Assembly (NCBI GenBank): GCA_022843045.1
Contig: JALHOJ010000015.1
Span: 1-62,709, forward strand
Length of the DNA stretch: 62,709 nucleotides
Direction of reading: 5' to 3'
From: Phycisphaerales bacterium
GTDB taxonomy: Bacteria > Planctomycetota > Phycisphaerae > Phycisphaerales > UBA1924
The notes beneath the pieces were generated by a model. The model was not told where the DNA came from, did not search any database, and saw only the letters and a list, made by a program, of their open reading frames with translations. Numbering within the stretch: position 1 is the first letter of the stretch; the number at the start of each line of letters is the position of its first letter. Made by a program: the position numbers and the translations under genes. Positions 51,801-59,161 of the stretch are shown piece after piece.

Positions 51801-52625
51801 CAAACGCGACATCTCTTCCGCGCACTTGAGCCGACGCTCGGCGTTGGACTCAAGCTCGCTGACGCGTTCCTGACCCGCCTGCGTCAGCGTGCATCCGTGG
51901 CGGATGCAGGTCAGCACGTCCTGCAGCATCCGGCGGGAGGGGTCGTGATAGAGCACGTCGTTCGTCGCGAGCAGTGGCACGCCGGCGGCCTTCGCGAAGC
52001 GTGCGAGTCGCTCCGTGCGGATGTGATCGTCGCTCGCGTGCCGGCGTGAAAGAGCGAGGGAGAATCGATCATCGTCGAACGCGGCGTGGGCGCGACTGAG
52101 CAGTTCGTGGGCGTCCTCGTCGCTCCATCCATGCTCGGCATCGAAACCGATTGTCGCCAACAGGCCATCACTCTCACGCCCTGCCTGTTCGATGTCCGTC
52201 CAATCCAGCCAGCATTGCCCTTTGGGGGCGCAACGCTTGCCCAGCGTGAGCAGTCGGCAGAGTCTCGCATAGCCCTCTCGCGACGCGACGTGCAGCCAGA
52301 TTGATGCTCCCGGCACATCCCGTGCCACGCATCGTGCGCCGACCACGAGTTGCACGCCGGATTCCTTCGCCGCGACATGGGCCCGCACAATGCCCGCGAG
52401 GGAGTGCAGGTCGGTAATGGCGATGGCGCCGAGTCCCATCGCGCTCGCGGCACGAACCAGTTCCTCGGGGTGGCTGGCTCCGTGCAGAAATGTGTAGTTG
52501 CTCGTGACGCACAGTTCCGCGAAGGTGCCGGAGCGCGCAACCTCAGCAGCGGGGGCGGTTGCCCAGGCGTCGTGGCGATCGCGGAACGGGTGGGGTACTA
52601 GCTTGGGAGACTCGTTCTGGGGCAA
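48822..52625 (-). CDS. dnaE2: Error-prone DNA polymerase III alpha subunit DnaE2, with in-frame insertion
   Basis: A 1,267-residue C-family polymerase for translesion synthesis. The PHP domain begins ELCVTSNYTFLHGASHPEEL. The polymerase core shows LCQGRGAAANSAVCYCLG and PPDIDIDFEHERREE (catalytic Asp residues). The rest of palm/fingers reads VGVFQIESRAQMS-like as IGVFQIESRAQMSMLPRFKP, and the OB fold is at the C-terminus. About 185 extra, hydrophilic residues lie between LTAIRRCLGMVNAE and ELHTVPPEDPATYAM; they are encoded by an inserted element (50284-50838) yet keep the frame open. Normal DnaE2 is about 1,050-1,080 residues. The start is a TTG with GAGG upstream; no ATG or GTG is available. 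No imuA or imuB is adjacent. Confidence 0.9.
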   Translation of the reverse strand: MPQNESPKLVPHPFRDRHDAWATAPAAEVARSGTFAELCVTSNYTFLHGASHPEELVRAASAMGLGAIAITDLHSLAGIVRAHVAAKESGVQLVVGARCVARDVPGASIWLHVASREGYARLCRLLTLGKRCAPKGQCWLDWTDIEQAGRESDGLLATIGFDAEHGWSDEDAHELLSRAHAAFDDDRFSLALSRRHASDDHIRTERLARFAKAAGVPLLATNDVLYHDPSRRMLQDVLTCIRHGCTLTQAGQERVSELESNAERRLKCAEEMSRLFAQFPAAIARSCAIAAQCANFSLNQLRYEYPEEIVPAGTTAQEHLEALTWRGMAERYPPSTHPHGPPDKVRRQIGHELALIRELNYAAYFLTVEDLVRFARSLTPPILCQGRGAAANSAVCYCLGVTAVDPDRISLLFERFISKERNEPPDIDIDFEHERREEVIQYIYRKYGRERAALTAEVISYRRRSAIRDVGKALGLSLDLVDRLAKDGDWWDQGTVHDEELRAMGLNPHEPTLAWLAKLVGEILGFPRHLSQHVGGFIITRTPLCEIVPVENAAMADRTVVEWDKDDIDAMGMLKVDVLGLGMLTAIRRCLGMVNAERGVEVARCLEGPRGDASESRDRDGGVQDCFLQNGLRDDQHSVVSVSDRLAEEQGTRETDILRDGPDATLRAVWPHQPVATCGGLDPVAHRREVQPQDHARVHTEPAHRELFTSGSLDPIRDHDRIGPDQTLSADHGPSHRGGSLALRPDPQTQSLTPTPPTPHHLVTPKPLLDTSTPRHLDTSPLELHTVPPEDPATYAMIQRADTIGVFQIESRAQMSMLPRFKPRCFYDLVIEVAIVRPGPIQGDMVHPYLRRRNGEEAVTFPNDAVREVLGRTLGVPLFQEQAMQLAIVAAGFTPGEADKLRRAMAAWKRKGDLIYRFGGKLIAGMIARGYPEEFAHRCFEQIKGFSEYGFPESHAASFALLVYVSCWLKRHHPAQFAAAIINSQPMGFYAPAQIIRDAREHGVEVLPVDVLHSAWDCTTPQARTIRLGMRLVRGLSRRDADAIAAARDRVRPSSMLALWRSSGSRAAGFVRLARADAFGSMGLTRQQALWQAKLLRDEKMPLFEGLEERSHDTDVRARPALPAVAPARQVAEDYTSIGLSLKCHPMSFVRERLARSGVLPCSALLNASITPDGEWIRVAGLVLVRQRPGTASGVVFITLEDETGVANLILWARTFEKYRKAARLSKVLLVRGRVQREGDVVHVHARGLRSIDGWMDEMAVRSRDFH
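50284..50838 (-). mobile_element. IVS-like element carrying a four-helix-bundle gene, inserted in dnaE2
   Basis: A roughly 555-bp segment interrupts the DnaE2 reading frame. Its ends are inverted repeats: 50285-50308 and the complement of 50812-50835 share 16 perfect bases (GAGAGGTGTCGAGGTG) and 22 of 24 overall. Next to the left end is a short direct-repeat run of GGTGTCG(A/T)G units (50290-50320). Inside lies a complete four-helix-bundle gene in the same orientation as dnaE2 but in another frame. Long-stem ends plus this gene are the features of 23S rRNA intervening sequences, but here the host is a protein gene. No target duplication is obvious. Confidence 0.7.
50369..50725 (-). CDS. Four-helix-bundle protein (23S rRNA intervening-sequence / S23 type)
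   Basis: A 118-residue protein, the standard length for this family. Diagnostic blocks are SIRSYRYLIVWQKSKELAKL, MPRSEQFGLTNQLRHAAVSI then PSHIAERYNRK, and SQADLSTQYEI. The family assembles as pentameric four-helix bundles and is related to the Avd proteins of diversity-generating retroelements; its role in intervening sequences is unclear. The start at 50725 matches the family N-terminus (MTSIRSYR). The gene is nested within dnaE2 on the same strand, in a different frame, inside the inverted-repeat-bounded element. Confidence 0.88.
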   Translation of the reverse strand: MTSIRSYRYLIVWQKSKELAKLIYCVTDQMPRSEQFGLTNQLRHAAVSIPSHIAERYNRKTTPEYIRSLRIANCSQADLSTQYEITIALDLIKPSQQTTALLTEVDRLLFALIRKLNP

Positions 52626-52651
52626 GGGTAAGCCTCATCTTGGCGAACCCT

Positions 52652-52657
52652 ATCATA
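52652..52657 (-). promoter_or_regulatory. -10 box of dnaE2
   Basis: TATGAT within CTGTATATGATAGG on the minus strand, 26 bases before the TTG start. The AT-rich stretch upstream (GTACATGTCG) could hold an SOS operator, but no LexA site known to me matches. Confidence 0.45.
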
Positions 52658-52700
52658 TACAGAACGACATGTACGGATAAAAAACGGCACGTCACGTTTT

Positions 52701-53912
52701 TCAGAAGTCTCTGCGGACAAAGACGATGCACGCAATCGCGAGGATCACCGCTTCAAACAGCAGCGACGTGCCCAGCACCCACCAGACGCTGCGTTTCTTG
52801 AACTCGCCGTCGATCCGCTGCTGAAGCTTGCGACTTTCCTCCGGATCGCGTTGATTCCAGAAGTTCACAGTCCTGGCCTGGTCTGGCGGCTGACTTTCGT
52901 TGCTGGTTTCCGTGTCGCTGTCGTCGCCCGGCAGGTTCATCCGATCCCGCAGCGTTCGCGACAGCAGGTCGATGGTCTCGCCGGTCTTGGGCAGCACCGT
53001 CTTGAGTCCGACCGCGGCGGTGGCGAACAGCTCCATGCGTTGTGCCATCTGCTGCTGCTCGGCCAGTTTGCGACGCTCGTCGCGCAGCGTCGGCACTGCT
53101 TCGTCAAGTTCCGCGACTGGCGGCTTGGGCGGCGTCGGCTTCGGAGCACCGTCGGGAAGGTCTTTCGTATTGCGAGTCAGCCACAACTGCTCCCACTGGC
53201 GTGTCGCGAATCGCTCGTGGCGTGCAACGCTCTTCTCGAGATTCTCGACATTGGTCTTCGCTGCCTCGCGCATGCCGATCATCGCCGCGTCGCCAAAGTT
53301 CACGAGGAACAACCCAAACCACGCAAGCAGCGTGAGCAGCAGCGCGGCAATGGTGGATCGCGTGACCAACCCGATGAGCGCACAGATCGAGTACAAGTAG
53401 CTGAAGAAGATCACGACGAGTGGGATGGCGAGGAAGACGGAAGGTTCCCACGACTTGCCGCGCAGGCCGATCACCAAGAAGCAGGCGAAGGTGAACACCG
53501 CGACTTGGAGCGTGGTGAACAACAAACCGCAGGCGAACTTGGTCAGGAACAGCCGGACGCGCGTGATGGGCTTGCTGAGCACGAGCTCGACCGCGCCGCC
53601 CTGGACGAACGACGGGATCAGCCCGGCGGTGGAAATCAGCGCGAGAATCGATGCGCCCCACGCGAGCCAGAAGGCGATGCCGAAGTTGGAGAAAATCGAC
53701 TTGTACAGCATCGCCGGCGGGATGGTGTCGCTGGTGACGGTGCCGCCAAAGTCGCTGATTTGCCAGTGCAGTAGCGTCACGCCCTGTTCGTTGACGCCGA
53801 TGGCGGCGAACGCCAGCACGATCAAGCCGGAGATGACGAGCGTAATCCAGAACAGCTTCTTGCTGTTGAGGTCGCGATAGGCATCCAGGACGAGGGCCCA
53901 TGTGGAAGTCAC
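52701..53912 (-). CDS. ABC-2 type transporter permease
   Basis: A 403-residue membrane protein. Six or so hydrophobic segments are visible: LFWITLVISGLIVLAFAAIG, FWLAWGASILALISTAGLI, the pair LLFTTLQVAVFTFACFLVIG and LVVIFFSYLYSICALIGLV, IAALLLTLLAWFGLFLVNF, and a last one near the C-terminus (LLFEAVILAIACIVFV). Between the fifth and last is a 150-residue soluble, partly coiled-coil domain, larger than usual for ABC-2 permeases. FVQGGAVELVLSKPITR is the conserved intracellular block. It forms an exporter with the ATPase encoded just upstream (4-base ATGA overlap). The substrate is unknown. Confidence 0.85.
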   Translation of the reverse strand: MTSTWALVLDAYRDLNSKKLFWITLVISGLIVLAFAAIGVNEQGVTLLHWQISDFGGTVTSDTIPPAMLYKSIFSNFGIAFWLAWGASILALISTAGLIPSFVQGGAVELVLSKPITRVRLFLTKFACGLLFTTLQVAVFTFACFLVIGLRGKSWEPSVFLAIPLVVIFFSYLYSICALIGLVTRSTIAALLLTLLAWFGLFLVNFGDAAMIGMREAAKTNVENLEKSVARHERFATRQWEQLWLTRNTKDLPDGAPKPTPPKPPVAELDEAVPTLRDERRKLAEQQQMAQRMELFATAAVGLKTVLPKTGETIDLLSRTLRDRMNLPGDDSDTETSNESQPPDQARTVNFWNQRDPEESRKLQQRIDGEFKKRSVWWVLGTSLLFEAVILAIACIVFVRRDF

Positions 53913-55099
53913 TTCGCGCCCCCTTCCTTCTTCGCCCCCGGCCCCAACGCCTTGCCCGTCTCCGGATCCGTCACCGCTTCCATGAACAGGTCCTCCAGCG
54001 ACGGGCGATTGGCCTTGACAGACTTGATCACATATGCCGCGCCGCGCAGGGCATCGAGCGTCGGCTGGATGCGTTCCGCATCGACCGTCGCGATCCGCAC
54101 CGTGCCGTGATCGACCTCGACTTCCTCGCCGCTGGCGAGTTGGCCGCGGATGCCCACGCGCTTGGCGATGTTGACCCCGGCGGCCGAGCCCAGCGGGGCT
54201 GCCTCAACACGCCCGGCGAGCATCCTCGCAGCCTGCTTGCCTTCGAGGGCTGCGACGAGGCCTTCGACGCCGTCCGCGCCCAGCGCCGCGACTTCGATCT
54301 CATACACCTGCCGCTTGACGGTAAGTTCTTCGATCGTGCCCTGGCTCTTGACCTTGCCCTGCACGAGGATCGCGACGCGGTCGCAGACCATTTCAAGTTC
54401 GCTCAGAAGATGACTGTTGAGGAAGACGGTGCGGCCTTCCTCCTTGATGCGGGTGAGCATCTCGCGGATCTCGCGACGGCCCACGGGATCGACGCCGTCC
54501 GTCGGCTCATCAAGCACGACCAGATCGGGGTTGGTGCCCAAAGCCTGCGCGATGCCCACGCGCTGGCGCATGCCCTTGCTATACCCGCCCACTTTCTTGT
54601 TGCCCCAGTCCTTCATGCCCACCAATTCAAGCAGTTCGGGCGTCCGCTTCTTTCGTGTTGCTCGATCCACGCCTGCGAGCGCGGCGTAGAACTCGACAAC
54701 CTGTGCGCCGGTCAGATACTCGGGAAACTTGTGGTGTTCGGGCAGATACCCCACCCGCGCCAGCGTGGGCTTGTGCCCCACGGGCTGGCCCAGCATCGTG
54801 CCCTCCGCCCGCGTGGGCGCGATCACGGTCATCAGGATCTTGACCAGTGTGCTCTTGCCCGCCCCGTTGGGGCCAAGCAAGCCGAATACTTCGCCCTTCT
54901 TGACCCGCATCTCGATGCCACGAAGGGCGTGGACCTTGCCGCGATACATCTTGTCGACGTTCCGCAGATCAATGGCCCACTCGCCCGTTTCGGATCGGTG
55001 CGACGGCGCACCAGCACCCCACTCGCCCGGCGTGACCGGACCGAATGCGGGAGCGGACTCAACCTGACGTTCCTTCGGAGCGGCGGCGACCAAACCCAT
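53909..55099 (-). CDS. ABC transporter ATP-binding protein
   Basis: A 396-residue protein: a variable 45-residue N-terminus, an ABC nucleotide-binding domain, and a long C-terminal regulatory domain. Walker A is LLGPNGAGKSTLVKI, the signature is GGYSKGMRQRVGIAQAL, Walker B is LVVLDEPTDGVDP and the H-loop is NSHLLSE. It energises the ABC-2 permease encoded downstream. The start is uncertain: ATG 55099 has TAACAA five bases upstream (an imperfect leaderless -10), and the in-frame ATG at 55105 is equally possible. Confidence 0.88.
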   Translation of the reverse strand: MGLVAAAPKERQVESAPAFGPVTPGEWGAGAPSHRSETGEWAIDLRNVDKMYRGKVHALRGIEMRVKKGEVFGLLGPNGAGKSTLVKILMTVIAPTRAEGTMLGQPVGHKPTLARVGYLPEHHKFPEYLTGAQVVEFYAALAGVDRATRKKRTPELLELVGMKDWGNKKVGGYSKGMRQRVGIAQALGTNPDLVVLDEPTDGVDPVGRREIREMLTRIKEEGRTVFLNSHLLSELEMVCDRVAILVQGKVKSQGTIEELTVKRQVYEIEVAALGADGVEGLVAALEGKQAARMLAGRVEAAPLGSAAGVNIAKRVGIRGQLASGEEVEVDHGTVRIATVDAERIQPTLDALRGAAYVIKSVKANRPSLEDLFMEAVTDPETGKALGPGAKKEGGAK

Positions 55100-55169
55100 G
55101 CCCATTGTTACCAAGCCGGGTGCACGCGTTTCAGTGAGCGCTGCGGAATCGGCCGCGCGTCCAGTGGAA

Positions 55170-55796
55170 TCAGCGCACCGCATCCATCGCATCACTCCGC
55201 ACCTTCGCGTCCTCTTGCCGGGCCTTGAGCGCTGCGGCTTCAAGTTCGGCGATCTTTGTGGCTTCCGCGTTGCTCTGGCGGAGCGTCGTGACCTGCGCCC
55301 GCCAGTGCTGCTGGGGCAGGTGACGCACGGACTGCGACGGATCGTGCATAATCATCCGCACGGGCAGTGCGGCCACTTGGATCAGGTGCCATCCCGGCGA
55401 GGCGAGGGTTTCGGTCCACTGATCCGCTTCGGAGTCGCCCGAGAGTTCGAGGGCGGTCATCTCGGTGGGGAACTCGCCGCGCTGACGGGCGGTTGCGACC
55501 GTGCGCGGATACTCGCGGAGGTAGCGGGGCGTGCCTTCGACGCCATCGACGGGCACGAGCACGGTCGTGCGATCCCAGTGTGCCCGCGAGAGGCCTTGCA
55601 GCGACGCTGAGGAGTCGTTGGTGAGCCGCTCAGGCCGCGCGTTGGAGTCGCTGATGCCGCGCACCGTCGTCGCACGTGTGGGATCGATGCGTGCATCGCC
55701 CATTTCAACGCGGCTGTTGCCATCGGCGGTGCAGCCAGCCAAAGCCGCCAGCCCAACGCCCATCATCGCCATCAGCATCTTCGCCGCGATTCGCAT
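55170..55796 (-). CDS. Small lipoprotein of unknown function
   Basis: A 208-residue lipoprotein with signal MLMAMMGVGLAALAGCTADG; the lipidated Cys is in LAGC. The mature domain has a mixed strand/helix part (RTTVLVPVDGVEGTPRYLRE, WHLIQVAALPVRMIMHDP) and a C-terminal helix ending in LKARQEDAKVRSDAMDAVR. I recognise no family. The start is fixed by a -10 box (TAGGAT) five bases upstream. It precedes the ABC operon on the same strand by 70 bases. Confidence 0.7.
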   Translation of the reverse strand: MRIAAKMLMAMMGVGLAALAGCTADGNSRVEMGDARIDPTRATTVRGISDSNARPERLTNDSSASLQGLSRAHWDRTTVLVPVDGVEGTPRYLREYPRTVATARQRGEFPTEMTALELSGDSEADQWTETLASPGWHLIQVAALPVRMIMHDPSQSVRHLPQQHWRAQVTTLRQSNAEATKIAELEAAALKARQEDAKVRSDAMDAVR

Positions 55797-55801
55797 GGTC
55801 C

Positions 55802-55807
55802 ATCCTA
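55802..55807 (-). promoter_or_regulatory. -10 box, leaderless start of small lipoprotein gene
   Basis: TAGGAT on the minus strand, five bases before the ATG at 55796. Confidence 0.5.
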
Positions 55808-55932
55808 TGTTCGACAAGTTGGCGTGCATCAACCGTGCTATCCAAGGCGTCGCCCAAGCGACGACTTCGATGCGATTCATCCGCAACTTCGCCTGGTTCG
55901 GTTGCAATACGTTGCCCAGCGGGACGCCGGGC

Positions 55933-56625
55933 CTACTCGGGTTCTGGCCCTTCGACCTTCCGCGTCGCGGCACGCGCAATATCTTCGTCAAAGCCCTTGC
56001 GAATCAGGCCCTGGCAGACGCGCCGCCAGCGGGCAGCCTTGCCGAGCTTCGCGGGCAGTTTGTCGGCGAGCTCTTCCGCGAGCGCCTTTGCCCGCGCGGC
56101 TTCGCTCTTGCCCTTGGTGGCCCGCTTGATCGTCGCCGTGGCCATCTCTTCGCCGATCCCGGCTTCTTCGAGTTTCTTGCGCACCATCGTCACGGACGTA
56201 TGCCGCGTGACTTCAACGCTCACCACCGCTTCCGCCACGGCGAGGTCGTTGATCAGTCCGGCCTTTTTCATCTCTTCGACGGCGGTCTTGGCGACGCTGC
56301 CGTTGAAGCCCTTCTCGGTGAGTTTGAGTTCAAGCTGGCTTGAGCTCTTGCCCTTGATCGCGAGAATCTTGGTCGCCTGCTCCTTGGCCTGCATCACCTG
56401 GAACGCCTGCTCGCAGGTCTGGGCCAGACGCGAGGTCCAACTCGCGCCCACGCGCAATCCCAGCTTCTCGATGTCCATGAACGGCACTTTCGCGACGACC
56501 TTGTCGCCCACCTTCACGAACGTCACGCTCGGGTTGGTGAGGTCGGGCTGCAAGCCCGAGATGCGGGGTGTGAGGCTGCCGTCGCGCCCGGGCGGCGCAT
56601 CCCCGAACAACCCTGGGCGGACCAT
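55933..56625 (-). CDS. recX: Regulatory protein RecX
   Basis: A 230-residue RecX, which binds the RecA filament and limits its activity. Three-helix repeats are visible: KEQATKILAIKGKSSSQLEL then LTEKGFNGSVAKTAVEEMKK, AGLINDLAVAEAVVSV, VRKKLEEAGIGEEMATATI and VCQGLIRKGFDEDIARAATR. About 65 N-terminal residues (ISGLQPDLTNPSVTFVKVGD) form a beta-rich extension seen in several non-proteobacterial RecX proteins. The start is uncertain: a GTG at 56652 has GAGG six bases upstream and would add nine residues. recA is not in the window. dnaE2 lies 3.3 kb away. Confidence 0.8.
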   Translation of the reverse strand: MVRPGLFGDAPPGRDGSLTPRISGLQPDLTNPSVTFVKVGDKVVAKVPFMDIEKLGLRVGASWTSRLAQTCEQAFQVMQAKEQATKILAIKGKSSSQLELKLTEKGFNGSVAKTAVEEMKKAGLINDLAVAEAVVSVEVTRHTSVTMVRKKLEEAGIGEEMATATIKRATKGKSEAARAKALAEELADKLPAKLGKAARWRRVCQGLIRKGFDEDIARAATRKVEGPEPE

Positions 56626-56787
56626 TTCGACGTTCGCTCGGTAACTGTTGATCACGCGGAACCTCGCAAGGTGCTTGAATCGCCGGGAGTCCCTCCCCCC
56701 GAGCCTCCCGCCCCAGTCCCCTCCGACCCAACTCCTGAGGGCCCAAGGGTATGGACGCTGGCGCAACTTCTCTTGCCCAATTGTTGG

Positions 56788-57096
56788 TCACTCCCACTCG
56801 TCGAGCAACCCCGATAACTCCCCCAAAGCCTGCCGATCCCCGGCTTTTCGAGCCGCGTCGAGCCCGGCACGCACGGTCGCGAGGGCGGATTGGACATCGC
56901 CCGACTCGTGCTGAACCTTGGCCTTGTGGAAGTACGCGTAGCAGTAGTGGGGGTCCAGGGCGAGGACGCGGTCGTAGAAGGCGACTGCCCGAGACGTGTT
57001 GCCCGCCTTCGCATGCTCTTGGGCGAGGCCGTAGAGCAGAAAGGTGTCGTTGGGCTCCGCAGCGAGGAGCCTCTCGAGTTGGGGGATCGTGGGCAT
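56788..57096 (-). CDS. Small TPR-repeat protein
   Basis: A 102-residue protein made of two to three tetratricopeptide repeats: FLLYGLAQEHAKAGNTSRAV, AFYDRVLALDPHYCYAYFHK and AKVQHESGDVQSALATVRAG. It would act as a protein-binding adaptor; no partner is evident. Length and N-terminus (MPTIPQLERLLAAEPND) match the small TPR proteins common in planctomycetes. A -10 box (TAGAAT) ends five bases before the ATG. It diverges from the metallopeptidase gene across only 34 bases. Confidence 0.78.
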   Translation of the reverse strand: MPTIPQLERLLAAEPNDTFLLYGLAQEHAKAGNTSRAVAFYDRVLALDPHYCYAYFHKAKVQHESGDVQSALATVRAGLDAARKAGDRQALGELSGLLDEWE

Positions 57097-57101
57097 GGCC
57101 A

Positions 57102-57107
57102 ATTCTA
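57102..57107 (-). promoter_or_regulatory. -10 box, leaderless start of TPR gene
   Basis: TAGAAT on the minus strand, five bases before the ATG at 57096; it lies 11 bases from the opposing -10 box. Confidence 0.55.
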
Positions 57108-57118
57108 GAGGATTCATG

Positions 57119-57124
57119 TACAAT
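57119..57124 (+). promoter_or_regulatory. -10 box, leaderless start of metallopeptidase gene
   Basis: TACAAT, six bases before the ATG at 57131. TGGCCA at 57096-57101 sits at a 17-base spacing and could be a -35, inside the opposite gene's start. Confidence 0.55.
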
Positions 57125-57130
57125 TGCGAT

Positions 57131-58084
57131 ATGTGTTCGTGGTGGGATCGCATTTGGGGCAATCGACGCAGTGTCAGCGGGGCAATCAACCTGCCCGCCA
57201 TCGATCGAGAAGCGGTGCGGGGAATGATGGTCCGACGCGAGGGCCTGTCTCATGTTGACTGGTCGCTCGCGGATGCCTGGCTGCAACGACATCATCCCGA
57301 TGACCCGCTGATGCGTCGCGCGATCGCCGCGGCTTGGCTCGAACTGCTTCGCGAAGAGCTTGAGGGAGACTATCAAGCTTGGCGCACGCTTCGCTACGAC
57401 GCGCTGACCCCCTTTGACGGCACGCTGGGGCAGCGAATTCGCAGCGCGGCGGATCGTTCGCTTGATGAACTGACGCGATCGCTCAAGCCGATTCGAGGCG
57501 AGGAGCCGATTCCGGCGTTTGTGATGGTGGGCGTGTCGAGCCGCGAGGACTATTACTCGTTTTTATCGCCCATGTTCTCCGACGGGCAGCAAGCGACCAG
57601 CGGCGGAATCTATGCACGAGAACACGATGGACAACCTCCGATGCTGGTGCTGAACCTGGTCAATCGTGGTGAGTCAGATTCCACGATTGCGCACGAATTG
57701 ACGCACCATGCGCTCGCCGACGCTGGCATTCCTCTGTGGATTGAAGAGGGGCTGACGCAGATGATGGAGGAACGCGTCACTCACACCGCCAACTTCCTCG
57801 TGAATGCTGAGGCCATCAGCAAGATGCGATCGCGATGGTCCGGTGAACGTGCGTTTGAGTTTCTGGATGGCCGCGGGTATGGCTCGCCCGACGACGACGA
57901 CCAACAACTCGCTTATCTGCTCTCTCAGTGGATCGTCCGGCGGTGTCTGGAAGAGCGGCCCAAGCCGTTCTTTGCGTTCCTACGGGCCTGCCGCGAGACG
58001 GAACCCGACGACGCGTGCGTGAAGCACATGGGCTGCACGACGGAGGAACTCGCGCGAGACATGGCAGGGTTGGAGGGGGCGTGA
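57131..58084 (+). CDS. Gluzincin-like zinc metallopeptidase, unknown family
   Basis: A 317-residue cytoplasmic protein without signal peptide. The zinc motif HELTH is at residues 188-192 (TIAHELTHHAL), followed 13-14 residues later by WIEEGLTQ, whose Glu would be the third ligand, as in peptidase_MA-like gluzincins. The N-terminal 120 residues are helical and variable. The C-terminal part (LLSQWIVRRCLEERP) is helical. The peptidase class is supported by spacing and motif; substrate and exact family are not known. It is expressed divergently from the TPR gene. Confidence 0.75.
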   Translation: MCSWWDRIWGNRRSVSGAINLPAIDREAVRGMMVRREGLSHVDWSLADAWLQRHHPDDPLMRRAIAAAWLELLREELEGDYQAWRTLRYDALTPFDGTLGQRIRSAADRSLDELTRSLKPIRGEEPIPAFVMVGVSSREDYYSFLSPMFSDGQQATSGGIYAREHDGQPPMLVLNLVNRGESDSTIAHELTHHALADAGIPLWIEEGLTQMMEERVTHTANFLVNAEAISKMRSRWSGERAFEFLDGRGYGSPDDDDQQLAYLLSQWIVRRCLEERPKPFFAFLRACRETEPDDACVKHMGCTTEELARDMAGLEGA

Positions 58085-58103
58085 TGCGGCGCGATGGTGG
58101 CAC

Positions 58104-58109
58104 TACCCT
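58104..58109 (+). promoter_or_regulatory. -10 box, leaderless start of hydroxyacyl-CoA dehydrogenase gene
   Basis: TACCCT, five bases before the ATG at 58115; it favours this start over the upstream ATG at 58094. Confidence 0.5.
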
Positions 58110-58114
58110 TCCAC

Positions 58115-58984
58115 ATGAGCACGATTACTTCCTTGGGCGTCCTCGGCGCAGGTCAAATGGGCGGCGGCATCGCGCAGATCGCCGCCGCGAGCGGCATCAA
58201 CGTCACGGTCTTTGACGCCTTTCCCGGCGCGATCGCCAAGTGCCAGGGCGTGCACAAAAAGAGCCTCGCGAAGTTCGTCGAAAAGGGCAAGATGGCCCAA
58301 GCGGACATGGACGCCGCCCTCGGCCGCATCAAGTTCACCGAAAAGCTCGAAGACCTCGGGGGCAGCCAGTGGATCGTCGAAGCCGTCGTCGAGGACGCGA
58401 AGGTGAAGAAGGATCTGTTCGCCAAGCTCGCGGCGATCTGCCCCGACGAAAACGTCGTGCTCGCGACCAACACCAGCAGCATCAGCATCACCGACATCGC
58501 GACCGCCGCGGGCAAGACTGCCCATCGCGTGGTGGGCATGCACTTCTTCAACCCCGTGCCGCTCATGCAGCTGGTTGAAGTGATCCCGGCGATACAGACC
58601 AGCAAGGACGTGGTCGAGCGCACCGTCGCGCTGTCGACCAAGATGGGCAAGACGCCCCTCAAGGCCAACGACCGTGCGGGGTTCGTGAGCAACCGCGTGT
58701 TGATGCCCATGATCAACGAAGCGTTCTACGCATGGATGGAAGGCGTCGCAGAGCCCGAAGCCATCGACGGCATCATGAAGCTCGGCTGCAACTTCCCGAT
58801 GGGCCCGCTGCGGCTCGCGGACTTCATCGGCTTGGACACGTGCGTGCACATCATGAACGTCCTCGCCGACGGCCTGAACAACGACCGGTACCGCGCGTGC
58901 CCGCTGCTGCGGCAGCTCGTGACGGCGGGGCGGCTGGGCGACAAGACGGGGCGGGGGGTGTTTGAGTATCCGGCCAAACCCTGA
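58115..58984 (+). CDS. 3-hydroxybutyryl-CoA dehydrogenase
   Basis: A 289-residue NAD-dependent dehydrogenase of the 3-hydroxyacyl-CoA family. GVLGAGQMGGGIAQIAA is the Rossmann NAD loop, TNTSSISITDIA and HFFNPVPLMQLVEVI are the catalytic blocks (His in the second), and NRVLMPMINEAFYAW plus NFPMGPLRLADFIGLD form the C-terminal dimer domain. Length is right for the short-chain, PaaH/Hbd-like group. It oxidises 3-hydroxybutyryl-CoA in short-chain fatty acid or butyrate metabolism. No other beta-oxidation genes are adjacent. Confidence 0.9.
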   Translation: MSTITSLGVLGAGQMGGGIAQIAAASGINVTVFDAFPGAIAKCQGVHKKSLAKFVEKGKMAQADMDAALGRIKFTEKLEDLGGSQWIVEAVVEDAKVKKDLFAKLAAICPDENVVLATNTSSISITDIATAAGKTAHRVVGMHFFNPVPLMQLVEVIPAIQTSKDVVERTVALSTKMGKTPLKANDRAGFVSNRVLMPMINEAFYAWMEGVAEPEAIDGIMKLGCNFPMGPLRLADFIGLDTCVHIMNVLADGLNNDRYRACPLLRQLVTAGRLGDKTGRGVFEYPAKP

Positions 58985-59080
58985 CCAGTTCGCAACTACG
59001 TTCGGGTTGGAGATGTCATGATGTCTCCTGAGTCGCCGGAAAGTGCCGCGATGCAAGCGACCGCGGGTCGCAGATTGGTC

Positions 59081-59086
59081 TACAAT
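59081..59086 (+). promoter_or_regulatory. -10 box of ndk
   Basis: TACAAT, about 75 bases before the ndk start; ndk has an AGGAG ribosome-binding site, so a normal leadered transcript is expected. Confidence 0.45.
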
Positions 59087-59161
59087 CGGCCCCGAATTTT
59101 ACCGGCACAAGTGTGCCCGTTTCGCACAAGATTTTCGCACTTTTCGCAGGAGTTCTGATCA

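Noticed and set aside
52640..52700. LexA/SOS box upstream of dnaE2
   Set aside because: CTGTATATGAT and GTACATGTCG resemble parts of known SOS boxes, but neither forms a full palindrome of a known type.
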